Below, piece after piece: positions 1-12,405 of a stretch of DNA of 64,000 nt. The translations under genes and the position numbers were made by a program. Origin of the DNA: Monoplex corrugatus. Taxonomy: Eukaryota; Mollusca; Gastropoda; Littorinimorpha; Ranellidae. The notes under the pieces were generated by a model. It was not told the DNA's origin. It saw only the letters and a list, made by a program, of their open reading frames with translations, and did no database searches. Where the stretch lies: NCBI GenBank assembly GCA_030674185.1, contig JAPXFY010000021.1:72670721-72734720 (forward strand), read 5' to 3'. The first letter of the stretch is position 1. Every line of letters begins with the position of its first letter.

Positions 1-3000
1 GCCCTGTTTTGTCCCCATCATGTACAAGGACAGGTGATATGCCCTGTTTTGTCCCCATCATGTACAAGGACAGGTGATATGCCCTGTTTTGTCCCCATCA
101 TGTACAAGGACAGGTATATGCCCTGTTTTGGTCCCCATCATGTACAAGGACAGGTGATATGCCCTGTTTTGTCCCCATCATGTACAAGGACAGGTATATG
201 CCCTGTTTTGTCCCCATCATGTACAAGGACAGGTGATATGCCCTGTTTTGTCCCCATCATGTACAAGGACAGGTGATATGCCCTGTTTTGTCCCCATCAT
301 GTACAAGGACAGGTGATATGCCCTGTTTTGTCCCACTCATGTACAAGACAGGTGATATGCCCTGTTTTGTCCCCATCATCATGTACAAGGACAGGTGATA
401 TGCCCTGTTTTGTCCCCATCATGTACAAGGACAGGTGATATGCCCTGTTTTGTCCCCATCATGTACAAGGACAGGTGATATGCCCTGTTTTGTCCCCATC
501 ATGTACAAGGACAGGTGATATGCCCTGTTTTGTCCATCATGTACAAGGACAGGTGATATGCCCTTTTTGTCCCCCATGTACAAGGACAGGTATATGCCTG
601 TTTTTCCCATCTGTACAAGGACGTGATATGCCTGTTTTGTCCCCATCATGTACAAGGACAGGTATATGCCCTGTTTTGTCCCCATCATCATGTACAAGGA
701 CAGGTGATATGCCCTGTTTTGTCCTCATGTACAAGGACAGGTATATGCCCTGTTTTGTCCCATCATGTACAAGGACAGTGATATGCCCTGTTTTGTCCCC
801 ATATGTACAAGGCAGGTGATATGCCTGTTTGTCCCTCATCATGTACAAGGACAGGTATATGCCCTGTTTTGTCCCCATCATGTACAAGGACAGATTGCCT
901 GTTTTGTCCCATCATGTACAAGGACAGGTGATATGCCCTGTTTTGTCCCCATCATGTACAAGGACAGGTATATGCCCTGTTTTGTCCCATATCATGTACA
1001 AGGACAGTGATATGCCTGTTTTTCCCCCTCATCATGTACAAGGACAGGTATGCCCTGTTTTGTCCCATCATGTCAGGACAGGTATATGCCCTGTTTTGTC
1101 CCATCATGTACAGGAAGGTGATATGCGTTGTCCACATCATGAAAGGACAGGTTGCCTTTGTCCCTCACATGTACAAGGACAGGGATATGCCTGTTTGTCC
1201 ATCATGTACAAGGACAGTAATGCCTGTTTGTCCCCTCACAAGGACAGGTGATAGCCTGTTTTGTCCCATCAGTACAAGGAAGGTATTGCCTGTTGTCCCC
1301 ATATGTAAAGGAAGGTGATATGCCTGTTTGTCCCATCAGTAGGAAGGTGTTGCCGTTTGTCCCCATCATGTACAAGGACAGGTGATTGCCCTGTTGTGTC
1401 CCTCTGACAAGGAAGGTGTATGCGTTGTCCATTGCAGGACAGGTATATGCCCTGTTTTGTCCCAATGTACAAGGACAGGTGATATGCCCTGTTGTGTCCC
1501 CATCATGTACAAGGACAGGTGATATGCCTGTTTGTCCCCATCATGTACAAGACAGGTATATGCCCTGTTGTGTCCCATCTGTACAAGGACAGGTGATATG
1601 CCTGTTTGTCCCATCATGTACAAGGACAGGTATATGCCCTGTTTGCCCCATCATGTACAGGACAGGTATATGCCCTGTTTTGTCCCCATCATGTCAAGGA
1701 CAGGTATATGCCCTGTTTTGTCCCCATCATATGTACAGGACAGGTATATGCCTGTTTGTCCCCATCATGTACAAGGACAGGTATATGCCCTGTTTGTCCC
1801 CCATCATTACAAGGACAGGTATTGCCGTTTGTCCCCATCTGTACAAGGACAGGTATATGCCCTGTTTGTCCCCATCATGTACAAGGCAGGTGTATGCCCT
1901 GTTTTGTCCCATCATCATGTACAAGACAGTGATATGCCCTGTTTTGTCCCATCTGTACAAGACAGGTATATGCCGTTTGTCCCATCTGTACAAGGACAGG
2001 TATATGCCCTGTTTGTCCCCCTATCATGTACAAGGACAGGTATATGCCCTGTTTTGTCCCCATCATGTACAAGACAGGTATATGCCCTGTTTTGTCCCAT
2101 CATGTACAAGGACAGGTATATGCCCTGTTTTGTCCCCATCATGTACAGGACAGGTATATGCCCTGTTTTGTCCCTCATGTACAAGGACAGGTATATGCCC
2201 TGTTTTGTCCCCATCATGTACAAGGACAGGTGATATGCCCTGTTTTGTCCCCATCATGTACAAGGACAGGTGATATGCCCTGTTTGTCCCATCATCTGTA
2301 CAAGGACAGGTGATATGCCCTGTTTTGTCCCATCATGTACAAGGACAGGTGATATGCCCTGTTTTGTCCCCATCATGTACAAGGACAGGTGATATGCCCT
2401 GTTTTGTCCCCATCATGTACAAGGACAGGTATATGTCCTGTTTTGTCCCCATCATGTACAAGGACAGGTGATATGCCCTGTTTTGTCCCCATCATCATGT
2501 ACAAGGACAGGTGATATGCCCTGTTTTGTCCCCATCATGTACAAGGACAGGTATATGTCCTGTTTGTCCCCATCATGTACAAGGACAGGTGATATGCCCT
2601 GTTTTGTCCCCATCATCATGTACAAGGACAGGTATATGTCCTGTTTTGTCCCCCTCATCATGTACAAGGACAGGTGATATGCCCTGTTTGTCCCCATCAT
2701 GTACAAGGACAGGTGATATGCCCTGTTTTGTCCCCATCATGTACAAGGACAGGTATATGTCCTGTTTTGTCCCCATCATGTACAAGGACAGGTGATATGC
2801 CCTGTTTGTGTCCCCATCATCATGTACAAGGACAGGTGATATGCCCTGTTTTGTCCCCATCATGTACAAGGACAGGTATATGTCCTGTTTGTCCCCATCA
2901 TGTACAAGGACAGGTGATATGCCCTGTTTGTCCCCATCATCATGTACAAGGACAGGTATATGTCCTGTTTTGTCCCCATCATGTACAAGGACAGGTATAT

Positions 3001-3387
3001 GTCCTGTTTTGTCCCCTCATCATGTACAAGGACAGGTGATATGCCCTGTTTTGTCCCCATCATGTACAAGGACAGGTGATATGCCCTGTTTTGTCCCCCT
3101 CATCATGTACAAGGACAGGTATATGCCTGTTTTGTCCCCATCATGTACAAGGACAGGTATATGTCCTGTTTTGTCCCCTCATCATGTACAAGGACAGGTA
3201 TATGCCCTGTTTTGTCCCCATCATGTACAAGGACAGGTATATGCCCTGTTTTGTCCCCATCATCATGTACAAGGACAGGTGATATGCCCTGTTTTGTCCC
3301 CATCATGTACAAGGACAGGTATATGCCCTGTTTTGTCCCCTCATCATGTACAAGGACAGGTGATATGCCCTGTTTTGTCCCCCTCAT
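1..3387. repeat. 40-bp satellite/minisatellite array
   Basis: About 85 head-to-tail copies of a 39-40 bp unit starting GCCCTGTTTTGTCCCC and ending ACAAGGACAGGTGATAT; a shorter variant ends GGTATAT, and some units carry an extra ATC. The array runs off the left edge of the window. Copies near 1-530 and 2200-3387 are nearly uniform, while 540-2000 is full of one- to few-base deletions. Each unit contains CCTGT and ACAGG about 22 bases apart, with TTGT/ACAA inside, so it can fold into an imperfect hairpin. Open frames on both strands arise from the repeat itself and are not evidence of genes. Confidence 0.97.
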
Positions 3388-3792
3388 CATTTCAGTGATA
3401 ATGGTGTCTGTATGATGAACAGATATTCAGTGAAAGCTGTTAAATATGGATTGGAGAGGGAAAATCTTTGTGGAGAATGTGTCGGCAGAAGAATTCCCTG
3501 GCTTTGAATAAGAAAGCAAGCAAGAATGCCATACTTTAAATGAGAACGGTGGAGGATCACATTGGAGATGCAAGTATGTGCCATTTACAAGGTAGTATTT
3601 TTCTCCCTTTGTTTCAAGCAGTGTTTTCTGGGATTCATGTCCACACATTATTTTGATTGGTTGGCCCACACTATCCAGATGTCCACCATGCAGGGGATCA
3701 TGCTCCACTTTCAGATGAGGGAGGTAACAGTGATGGGGGTGGGGTGGGGGGATTGGGGAGCGAATGGATTGTGTGCTGGGTATTTTTGGAAT
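3388..3792. other. Single-copy stretch left of the duplication
   Basis: Non-repetitive sequence between the satellite and the segmental duplication. It opens with an acceptor-like CTCATCATTTCAG (about 3381-3393) followed by a roughly 37-codon open frame starting DNGVCMMNRYSVK, which could be an upstream exon. No partner exon or donor decides this. A G-rich tract lies at 3735-3755. No gene is supported. Confidence 0.4.
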
Positions 3793-3990
3793 TCCATAAG
3801 CCACTAAACACGGATATAGCTTACAGGATCTTTAACATGTGAAAATGATGTTCTGCATCGGGGGAATCTTGGGCACTAACATGCCTGTTTACTTGGGAGA
3901 TAGGAAAAGTCCACCCTCTCACCTTCATATTCTGGCCAGGTCAGGTCTGGAACTCTGATCTTCTGATTGGAATTCTGATGTCCTGAGCAG
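3793..3990. mobile_element. Degenerate SINE-like interspersed repeat
   Basis: This segment (with ACAGGATCTTTAACATGTG, GGGCACTAACATGCCTG and CTTGGGAGATAGGAAAAG) resembles a dispersed repeat family I associate with gastropod genomes, in which similar blocks precede a tRNA-like end. The resemblance is from memory and unverified. The tRNA-like part is not recognisable here. It forms the left edge of the duplication and recurs at 12790-12985. Confidence 0.4.
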
Positions 3991-4065
3991 CCTGGGAATT
4001 GATGCCATATACAATATGTATATTTAGGCCTGTGTATGACTTATGTAGGCCTACTGTTTAGTGAA

Positions 4066-4545
4066 ATGAGATACCACATGTCTGTATGTGTGACTTTTGT
4101 TAGTGTCATTGCTGTTTGATGAAATGAGATACCACATGTATATATGTGTGACTTTTGTTAGTGTCATTGCTGTTTGATGAAATGAGATACCACATGTATA
4201 TATGTGTGACTTTTGTTAGTGTCATTGCTGTTTGATGAAATGAGATACCACATGTATATATGTGTGACTTTTGTTAGTGTCATTGCTGTTTGATGAAATG
4301 AGATACCACATGTATATATGTGTGACTTTTGTTAGTGTCATTACTGTTTGATGAAATGAGATACCACATGTATATATGTGTGACTTTTGTTAGTGTCATT
4401 GCTGTTTGATGAAATGAGATACTACATGTATATATGTGTGACTTTTGTTAGTGTCATTGCTGTTTGATGAAATGAATACCACATGTATATATGTGTGACT
4501 TTTGTTAGTGTCATTGCTGTTTGATGAAATGAGATACCACACGTG
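4066..4545. repeat. 58-bp tandem repeat
   Basis: About eight nearly identical 58-bp units beginning GTGTGACTTTTGTTAGTGTC and ending near CACATGTATATAT. Copy 2 of the duplication has only about one and a half units here (13050-13145), so the array changed length after, or independently of, the segmental duplication. Confidence 0.95.
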
Positions 4546-4646
4546 CGTGTGTGACTTTCTTGACCTTATTGTTGTTTGAGAGAGTTCAGACTGCAGGATA
4601 CTTTGTTATTAAGGATAGTTGCATTAAGCCCCATTGGACCTGAGAC

Positions 4647-4692
4647 AGAGAGAGAGAGAGAGGGGGAGGGGGGGGGGTGTGTGTGTGTGTGA
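4647..4692. repeat. (AG)n-(G)n-(GT)n compound microsatellite
   Basis: Run of AG dinucleotides, then G-rich, then GT dinucleotides. It is intronic if the RING exon model is right. The allelic counterpart in copy 2 is at 13231-13275 with different run lengths. Confidence 0.9.
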
Positions 4693-5083
4693 GGAGAGAT
4701 GGAAAGGAAAGAGAAAATTGGAGACCTACAGAGTGAGTATTTTAGTACAGAGACAAGAGCTCATCACTGGGATAGGAGGAACCTGCATGTAATAAAGGGA
4801 TTGATTAGAGGTTTCATTTCCACAGGTGTGTAAAGGAGGAGTTTTCATTGGAATAATTATTTATATTATCTCAAGCATATATTTATGAAGCTTTCATTAA
4901 AAGCTAGACAGGGAATATACAAAAATTGATGTTGGTGGGTAGGGTATTCAAGACAGATGTTCCAGAAAAAAGCTGATGCCTGTTTGAAATTGTCTAATCT
5001 TCATCTTTTTAGAAAGGGGATACTGAGCAAGATTGATGGAGGAAAACAATGCCCTGATCTAATCATATTTTTTTCATTGCCAG

Positions 5084-5164
5084 GTGAATATCATGACATA
5101 TGCTCCATCTGTATGGAGGAATTCAGATGCAGGGAGATAGTGCGAGTGTTACCATGTGAGCACA
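5084..5164 (+). CDS. RING-H2 exon A1 (N-terminal half of RING finger)
   Basis: An 81-bp exon bounded by TTTTTTTCATTGCCAG and the donor GTAAGT, phase 1 at both ends. It encodes EYHDICSICMEEF, a spacer, then VRVLPCEH: the first CxxC pair and the C-x-H of a C3H2C3 RING-H2 finger. Joined to exon B, the frame gives LPCEH followed by IYHSNC, restoring a canonical RING-H2 of the kind found in E3 ubiquitin ligases, where it binds E2 enzymes. A1 has Ser in the usual CPIC and an extra Cys (RCRE), unlike A2. The frame stays open for about 40 codons upstream, so a longer exon cannot be excluded. The subfamily is not assigned. Confidence 0.75.
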
Positions 5165-5659
5165 GTAAGTCAAGTTATGTCATTAGAATGAAAACATTAA
5201 TCTGACAGTGTGAAGCTTTTGAAAATTGTTTATTTAATTTGCCATTAAAAACTATATCTTCAGGAGCTAGAAAAGGCTAAAAAATATAACCAGACTGTAT
5301 ATTTAATATAATAGGTGCAAATTTTCAGCCTTTGTCAAGTATGTACTAGTGACAGCAAAGAATAAATTCACAACACTTGGCAGAAAGAAAGTAAACAATT
5401 TTAAGTTTATGAGGTGTTCACATGTGCCATTTTCTCCATCTGAACAAACACCACTTTAGAGAAGTTGTCTACTTTTTTCTTCTAAGTGTTGCATATTTCC
5501 TGTTTTGTATAAACTTTAGAAGGCCAGTGGGCCAACAATTTCCTTTTATCTTGTTTTGTTATATGAAATATGTGTTGTGATTCTTTTTCTGTGTTTTTGT
5601 GGTTCCTGTTCCCTTGAGTGCTATCAGTCTGTTGATTACTGTCACCACAGAATGTCAGC
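5165..5659 (+). other. Intron sequence before the 45-bp array, copy 1
   Basis: AT-rich intronic sequence with no exon I can support. It matches 13748-15829 of copy 2, except that copy 2 has an approximately 1.6-kb retrotransposon insertion after GGCAGAAAGAAAG. The stretch before the array ends ACCACAGAATGTCAGC. Confidence 0.7.
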
Positions 5660-8195
5660 TTTCTTATGAGGCTTTTCGAGCCTGTTGCCATAACTACGTA
5701 TCAACTTTCTTATAAGGCTTTAGAGCCTGTTGCCATAACTACATATCAACTTTCTTATGAGTCTTTCGAGCCTGTTGCCATAACTACGTATCAACTTTCT
5801 TATAAGGCTTTAGAGCCTGTTGCCATAACTGCATATCAACTTTCTTATGAGGCTTTAGAGCCTGTTGCCATAACTACGTATCAACTTTCTTATAAGGCTT
5901 TAGAGCCTGTTGCCATAACTACATATCAACTTTCTTATGAGGCTTTCGAGCCTGTTGCCATAACTACGTATCAACTTTCTTGTGAGGCTTTAGAGCCTGT
6001 TGCCATAACTACATATCAACTTTCTTATGAGGCTTTAGAGCCTGTTGCCATAACTATGTATCAACTTTCTTATGAGGCTTTCGAGCCTGTTGCCATAACT
6101 ACATGTCAACTTTCTTATGAGGCTTTCGAGCCTGTTGCCATAACTACATATCAACTTTCTTATAAGGCTTTAGAGCCTGTTGCCATAACTACATATCAAC
6201 TTATGAGGCTTTCGAACCTGTTGCCATAACTACATGTCAACTTTCTTATGAGGCATTAGAGCCTGTTGCCATACTACATGTCAACTTTCTTATGAGGCAT
6301 TAGAGCCTGTTGCCATAACTACATATCAGCTTTCTTGTGAGGCTTTAGAGCCTGTTGCCATAACTGCATATCAACTTTCTTATAAGGCTTTAGAGCCTGT
6401 TGCCATAACTATGTATCAACTTTCTTATAAAGCTTTCGAGCCTGTTGCCATAACTGCATGTCAACTTTCTTATGAGGCTTAAGAGCCTGTTGCCATAACT
6501 ACGTATAAACTTTCTTATAAGACTTTAGAGCCTGTTGCCATAACTACGTATCAACTTTCTTATGAGGCTTTTGAGCCTGTTGCCATAACTACATGTCAAC
6601 TTTCTTATGAGGCATTAGAGCCTGTTGCCATAACTACATATCAGCTTTCTTGTGAGGCTTTAGAGCCTGTTGCCATAACTACGTATCAACTTTCTTATAA
6701 GGCTTTAGAGCCTGTTGCCATAACTATGTATCAACTTTCTTATAAGGCTTTAGAGCCTGTTGCCATAACTGCATATCAACTTTCTTATGAGGCTTAAGAG
6801 CCTGTTGCCATAACTACGTATCAACTTTCTTATAAGGCTTTAGAGCCTGTTGCCATAACTACGTATCAACTTTCTTGTGAGGCTTTAGAGCCTGTTGCCA
6901 TAACTACATATCAACTTTCTTATAAGGCTTTAGAGCCTGTTGCCATAACTGCATGTCAACTTTCTTATGAGGCTTAAGAGCCTGTTGCCATAACTACGTA
7001 TAAACTTTCTTATAAGACTTTAGAGCCTGTTGCCATAACTACGTATCAACTTTCTTATGAGGCTTTAGAGCCTGTTGCCATAACTACATATCAACTTATG
7101 AGGCTTTCGAACCTGTTGCCATAACTACATGTCAACTTTCTTATGAGGCATTAGAGCCTGTTGCCATACTACATGTCAACTTTCTTATGAGGCATTAGAG
7201 CCTGTTGCCATAACTACATATCAGCTTTCTTGTGAGGCTTTAGAGCCTGTTGCCATAACTGCATATCAACTTTCTTATAAGGCTTTAGAGCCTGTTGCCA
7301 TAACTACGTATCAACTTTCTTATAAGGCTTTCGAGCCTGTTGCCATAACTGCATGTCAACTTTCTTATGAGGCTTAAGAGCCTGTTGCCATAACTACGTA
7401 TAAACTTTCTTATAAGACTTTAGAGCCTGTTGCCATAACTACGTATCAACTTTCTTATGAGGCTTTCGAGCCTGTTGCCATAACTACATGTCAACTTTCT
7501 TATGAGGCATTAGAGCCTGTTGCCATAACTATGTATCAACTTTCTTATAAGGCTTTTGAGCCTGTTGCCATAACTGCATATCAACTTTCTTATGAGGCTT
7601 AAGAGCCTGTTGCCATAACTACGTATCAACTTTCTTATAAGGCTTTAGAGCCTGTTGCCATAACTACGTATCAACTTTCTTGTGAGGCTTTAGAGCCTGT
7701 TGCCATAACTACATATCAACTTTCTTATAAGGCTTTAGAGCCTGTTGCCATAACTACGTATCAACTTTCTTATAAGGCTTTAGAGCCTGTTGCCATAACT
7801 ATGTATCAACTTATAAGGCTTTAGAGCCTGTTGCCATAACTACGTATCAACTTTCTTGTGAGGCTTTAGAGCCTGTTGCCATAACTACATATCAACTTTC
7901 TTATAAGGCTTTAGAGCCTGTTGTCATAACTACATATCAGCTTTCTTGTGAGGCTTTAGAGCCTGTTGCCATAACTACGTATCAACTTTCTTATAAGGCT
8001 TTAGAGCCTGTTGCCATAACTACGTATCAACTTTCATATAAGGCTTTAGAGCCTGTTGCCTTAACTACATATCAAGTTTCTTATAAGGCTTTAGAGCCTG
8101 TTGCCATAACTACATATCAAGTTTCTTATAAGGCTTTAGAGCCTGTTGCCATAACTATGTATCATCAGCTTTCTTGTAAGGTCTTGAAGCCTGAG
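5660..8195. repeat. 45-bp minisatellite inside the RING intron, copy 1
   Basis: About 56 units of 45 bp, seed GAGCCTGTTGCCATAACTAC. Each unit contains AGGCT-TTAG-AGCCT or AGGCT-TTCG-AGCCT, a perfect 5-bp inverted repeat with a 4-nt loop. As 45 is a multiple of three, a 187-codon frame (EPVAITTYQLSYKAL repeated) stays open. That frame is broken by variant units elsewhere in the array and is not credible as a gene. Copy 2 holds the same array at 15830-17465. Confidence 0.97.
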
Positions 8196-8570
8196 TCATC
8201 GCTGATTCTCAGCTTTCTGCAGGCTGTAAGGGGAAACAGGACATTAATACTGGTGCCGAGCTTGAAGGCTTCACGAGGTAGCTGAAAAATGTGGCTGCAA
8301 CAGTGAAAGAGAGTCTCACAAGATTATTGACATATAAAAAAAATGGCCCTGTTTATTGTGCTGCTTGAGTGACACTGATCGTGTGCTATTCATTTTGGCT
8401 TGACAACACGCCACAGATCAAAAGTTCATTCTGTCAGAAGTGTAGGAACCATGACAGCCATGTGCTGTGGGTGGGTCATTTTAGTGGAGTGAAACAGTTC
8501 CCATTCTGTTCCAACTTAGTAAAGACACTTGCTTGCCAAGCCCTGTACTAAGGACAGTAATCACTGTCAC
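8196..8570 (+). other. Conserved intron segment after the array, copy 1
   Basis: Non-repetitive sequence matching 17466-17815 of copy 2. It contains an acceptor-like TCAGCTTTCTGCAG and short open frames (WLDNTPQIKSSF...). The similarity is explained by the segmental duplication, and an exon here would interrupt the RING between LPCEH and the YHSNC ligands, so I do not call one. Colinearity with copy 2 ends near 8533 (AAAGACACTTG). Confidence 0.6.
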
Positions 8571-8825
8571 ATAGCCAGAACAAGTCAGGACCCCCTTGAA
8601 TGTTGTATAGCCAGAACAAGTGAGGGACTCCCTTGAAATTCATATAGCCAGAACAAGTGAGGGACCCCTTTGAAATTCACATAGCCAGTGCAATTGAGTG
8701 ACCCCCATTGAATGTTGTATAGCCAGAACAAGCGAGGGACCCTCTTGAATGTTGTATAGCCAGAACAAGTGAGGGACCCCCTTGAATGTTGTATAGCCAG
8801 AACAAGTAAGGGACCCCCTTGAATG
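8565..8825. repeat. 37-bp tandem repeat
   Basis: About seven units of roughly 35-37 bp with the seed ATAGCCAGAACAAGTGAGGG and ending CCTTGAATGTT. Present only in copy 1; the equivalent interval is absent from copy 2. Confidence 0.92.
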
Positions 8826-9609
8826 TAGAAAATAGCAATGTTGCTAAGCTTGAAGGCTCCATTAGGAAGCTGAAAATGTTGTGGCTGGAGCAGATATAGG
8901 AAGGCCTCTCAGAAGTGTTGGCAGTTAGCCGTGGTGCCAACCTGTTGACTTTGAAGGTGAAGAAACTCTTCATTGCTGGTAGAATGTCGTTTGTGATATG
9001 ATGACAAAAGTCAGTAAGATAATGGAAAAAGATTGATTGCTGTCAACTGGCATCCACAGCTGCCAGACATTATACACTTTGTGTGATGTATGATTTTATC
9101 ATACTCATGCTTGAAGTATTGCTGGATTCTAGTAACAAGCAAAATTTCTGACAATCACCCAGAATACGGCTGTAGAATCTGTGTGCATAAAAAAGATTGG
9201 TACTTTGAGTTCAGTACTGGACTGTCTGCTGGCTATAAAAATGTTTTCATCATTGTGGTGGTGTCAGCTTAGTATTTCATAGACCTGTCCCTTCTCCACC
9301 CCCCCTCTTTCCCCCCTCCCCATTTCAAGATATGCCAGCAAATAGGATTTTGTGCCGACCCTAAGTCAGGAAGTGTGCCAGATAATTGCTGGCAGACTTA
9401 GCTGGATCAGTTGTAGGAAACTAGTGGATAGGGTGAGAGAGTCAAAGGGTTAAGTTTTTGCAGTTAGTGGATAGGGTACAGGAGTGAAATGGTTAAGATC
9501 CCACAGCAACAGAGGAGTATTACTTTGCAATATTCTGTAGTAAAGTCCACTTTGTAAAGTAAACAGAAATGATTGCATAGAATTAAAAAAAATGTAGAAA
9601 TGGGTGGCG
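8826..9609. other. Unique intron sequence, copy 1 only
   Basis: No gene is supported. 8845-8890 is a diverged repeat of 8258-8300 (both contain GCTTGAAGGCT and a following AGCTGAAAA). A C-rich run lies at 9295-9320, and a short direct repeat around GTGGATAGGGT occurs at 9420-9480. Confidence 0.5.
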
Positions 9610-12405
9610 TTGCTTGGTTAATCCATAGTGGCAAAGAAGACATAAATTATGAGTTCTTGGTTAATCCATAGTGACAAAGAAGACAAATAAATTATCTGTT
9701 CTTGGTTAATCCATAGTGACAAAGAAGACAAATAAATTATCTGTTCTTGGTTAATCCATAGTGGCAAAGAAGACAAATAAATTATCTGTTCTTAGTTAAT
9801 CCATAGTGACAAAGAAGACAAATAAATTATCTGTTCTTGGTTAATCCATAGTGACAAAGAAGACAAATAAATTATCTGTTCTTGGTTAATCCATAGTGAC
9901 AAAGAAGACAAATAAATTATCTGTTCTTGGTTAATCCATAGTGGCAAAGAAGACAAATAAATTATCTGTTCTTAGTTAATCCATAGTGACAAAGAAGACA
10001 AATAAATTATCTGTTCTTGGTTAATCCATAGTGACAAAGAAGACAAATAAATTATCTGTTCTTGGTTAATCCATAGTGGCAAAGAAGACAAATAAATTAT
10101 CTGTTCTTGGTTAATCCATAGTGGCAAAGAAGACAAATAAATTATCTGTTCTTGGTTAATCCATAGTGGCAAAGAAGACAAATAAATTATCTGTTCTTGG
10201 TTAATCCATAGTGGCAAAGAAGACAAATAAATTATCTGTTCTTAGTTAATCCATAGTGGCAAAGAAGACAAATAAATTATCTGTTCTTAGTTAATCCATA
10301 GTGGCAAAGAAGACAAATAAATTATCTGTTCTTAGTTAATCCATAGTGGCAAAGAAGACAAATAAATTATCTGTTCTTAGTTAATCCATAGTGGCAAAGA
10401 AGACAAATAAATTATCTGTTCTTAGTTAATCCATAGTGACAAAGAAGACAAATAAATTATCTGTTCTTAGTTAATCCATAGTGGCAAAGAAGACAAATAA
10501 ATTATCTGTTCTTGGTTAATCCATAGTGGCAAAGAAGACAAATAAATTATCTGTTCTTGGTTAATCCATAGTGGCAAAGAAGACAAATAAATTATCTGTT
10601 CTTGGTTAATCCATAGTGGTAAAGAAGACAAATAAATTATCTGTTCTTGGTTAATCCATAGTGGCAAAGAAGACAAATAAATTATCTGTTCTTGGTTAAT
10701 CCATAGTGGCAAAGAAGACAAATAAAGTATCTGTTCTTAGTTAATCCATAGTGGCAAAGAAGACAAATAAATTATCTGTTCTTGGTTAATCCATAGTGGT
10801 AAAGAAGACAAATAAATTATCTGTTCTTGGTTAATCCATAGTGACAAAGAAGACATAAATTATGTGTTCTTGGTTAATCCATAGTGACAAAGAAGACAAA
10901 TAAATTATCTGTTCTTGGTTAATCCATAGTGGCAAAGAAGACAAATAAATTATCTGTTCTTGGTTAATCCATAGTGACAAAGAAGACAAATAAATTATCT
11001 GTTCTTGGTTAATCCATAGTGACAAAGAAGACATAAATTATCTGTTCTTGGTTAATCCATAGTGACAAAGAAGACAAATATATTATCTGTTTCGGTAAAT
11101 CCATAGTGGCAAAGAAGACAAATAGATCATCTGTTCTTGGTTAATCCATAGTGGCAAAGAAGACAAATTTATCTGTTCTTGGTTAATCCATAGTGGCAAA
11201 GAAGACAAATTATCTGTTTTGGTAAATCCATAGTGGGAAAGAAGACAAATATATTATCTGTTTTGGTAAATCCATAGTGGCAAAGAAGACAAATAAATTA
11301 TGTACTTGGTAAATCCATAGTGATAAAGAAGACAAATAAATTATCTGTTCTTGGTTAATCCATAGTGGCAAAGAAGACAAATAAATTATCTGTTTCGGTA
11401 AATCCATAGTGGCAAAGAAGACAAATAAATTATCTGTTTCGGTAAATCCATAGTGGCAAAGAAGACAAATAAATTATGTGTTCTTGGTTAATCCATAGTG
11501 GCAAAGAAGACAAATAAATTATGTTCTTGGTAAATCCATAGTGGCAAAGAAGACAAATAAATTATGTGTTCTTGGTTAATCCATAGTGGCCAAAAAGACA
11601 AATAAATTATCTGTTTCGATAAATCCATAGTGGCAAAGAAGACAAATTATCTGTTCTTGGTAAATCCATGGCGACACATTAGACAAATAAATTATCTTTT
11701 CTTGGTTAATCCATAGTGGCAAAGAAGACAAATTTTCTGTTCCTGGTAAATCCATGGCAACACATTTAGACAAATAAATTATCTGTTCTTGGTAAATCCA
11801 TGGCGACACATTAGACAAATAAATTATCTGTTCTTGGTTAATCCATAGTGGCACTGGCAAAGAAGAGAAATATATCTGTTCTTGGTAAATCCATGGCGAC
11901 ACATAGACAAATAAATTATCTGTTCTTGGTAAATCCGTGGTGGACGCATTAGACAAATAAATTATCTGTTCTTGGTTAATCCATAGTGGCATAGAAGAGA
12001 AATTATCTGTTCTTGGTAAATCCATGGCGACACATAAGAAAAATGATCTGTTCTTGGTAAATCCGTGGCGACACATTAGACAAATAAATTATCTGTTCTT
12101 GGTAAATCCATGGCAACACATTAGACAAATAAATTATCTGTTCTGGTAAATCCATGGCGACACATAAGACAAATAAATTATCTGTTCTTGGTAAATCCAT
12201 GGCAACACATAAGACAAATAAATTATCTGTTCTTGGTAAATCCATGGCAACACATTAGACAAATAAATTGTCTGTTCCTGGTAAATCCATGGCAACACAT
12301 AAGACAAATGAATTATATGGTCTTGGTAAATCCATGGCAACAAATTAGACAAATAAATTATCTGTTCCTGGTAAATCCATGGCAACACATAAGACAAATA
12401 AATTA
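9610..12405. repeat. 45-bp minisatellite next to the exon B1 acceptor
   Basis: About 62 units of 45 bp, seed AATCCATAGTGGCAAAGAAG, ending AAATTATCTG. Units are nearly identical from 9650 to 10850, then diverge towards CCATGGCAACACAT forms near the exon. The last unit runs straight into the acceptor TTATCTGTTTCTTCCAG of exon B1. Copy 2 has a single equivalent unit (17818-17864) before exon B2. Minus-strand open frames (INQEQIIYLSSLPLW repeated) are a by-product of the 45-bp period. Confidence 0.97.

Noticed and set aside
34..3415. Many open frames with ICPVLSPSCTRTG-type repeats on both strands
   Set aside because: They follow the 40-bp satellite in every frame, have no single-copy start or end and break at each length variant.
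8200..8310. Possible small exon after TTCTCAGCTTTCTGCAG, repeated in copy 2
   Set aside because: It would be inserted between LPCEH and YHSNC, destroying the RING spacing, and the donor GAG|GTAGCT is lost in copy 2.
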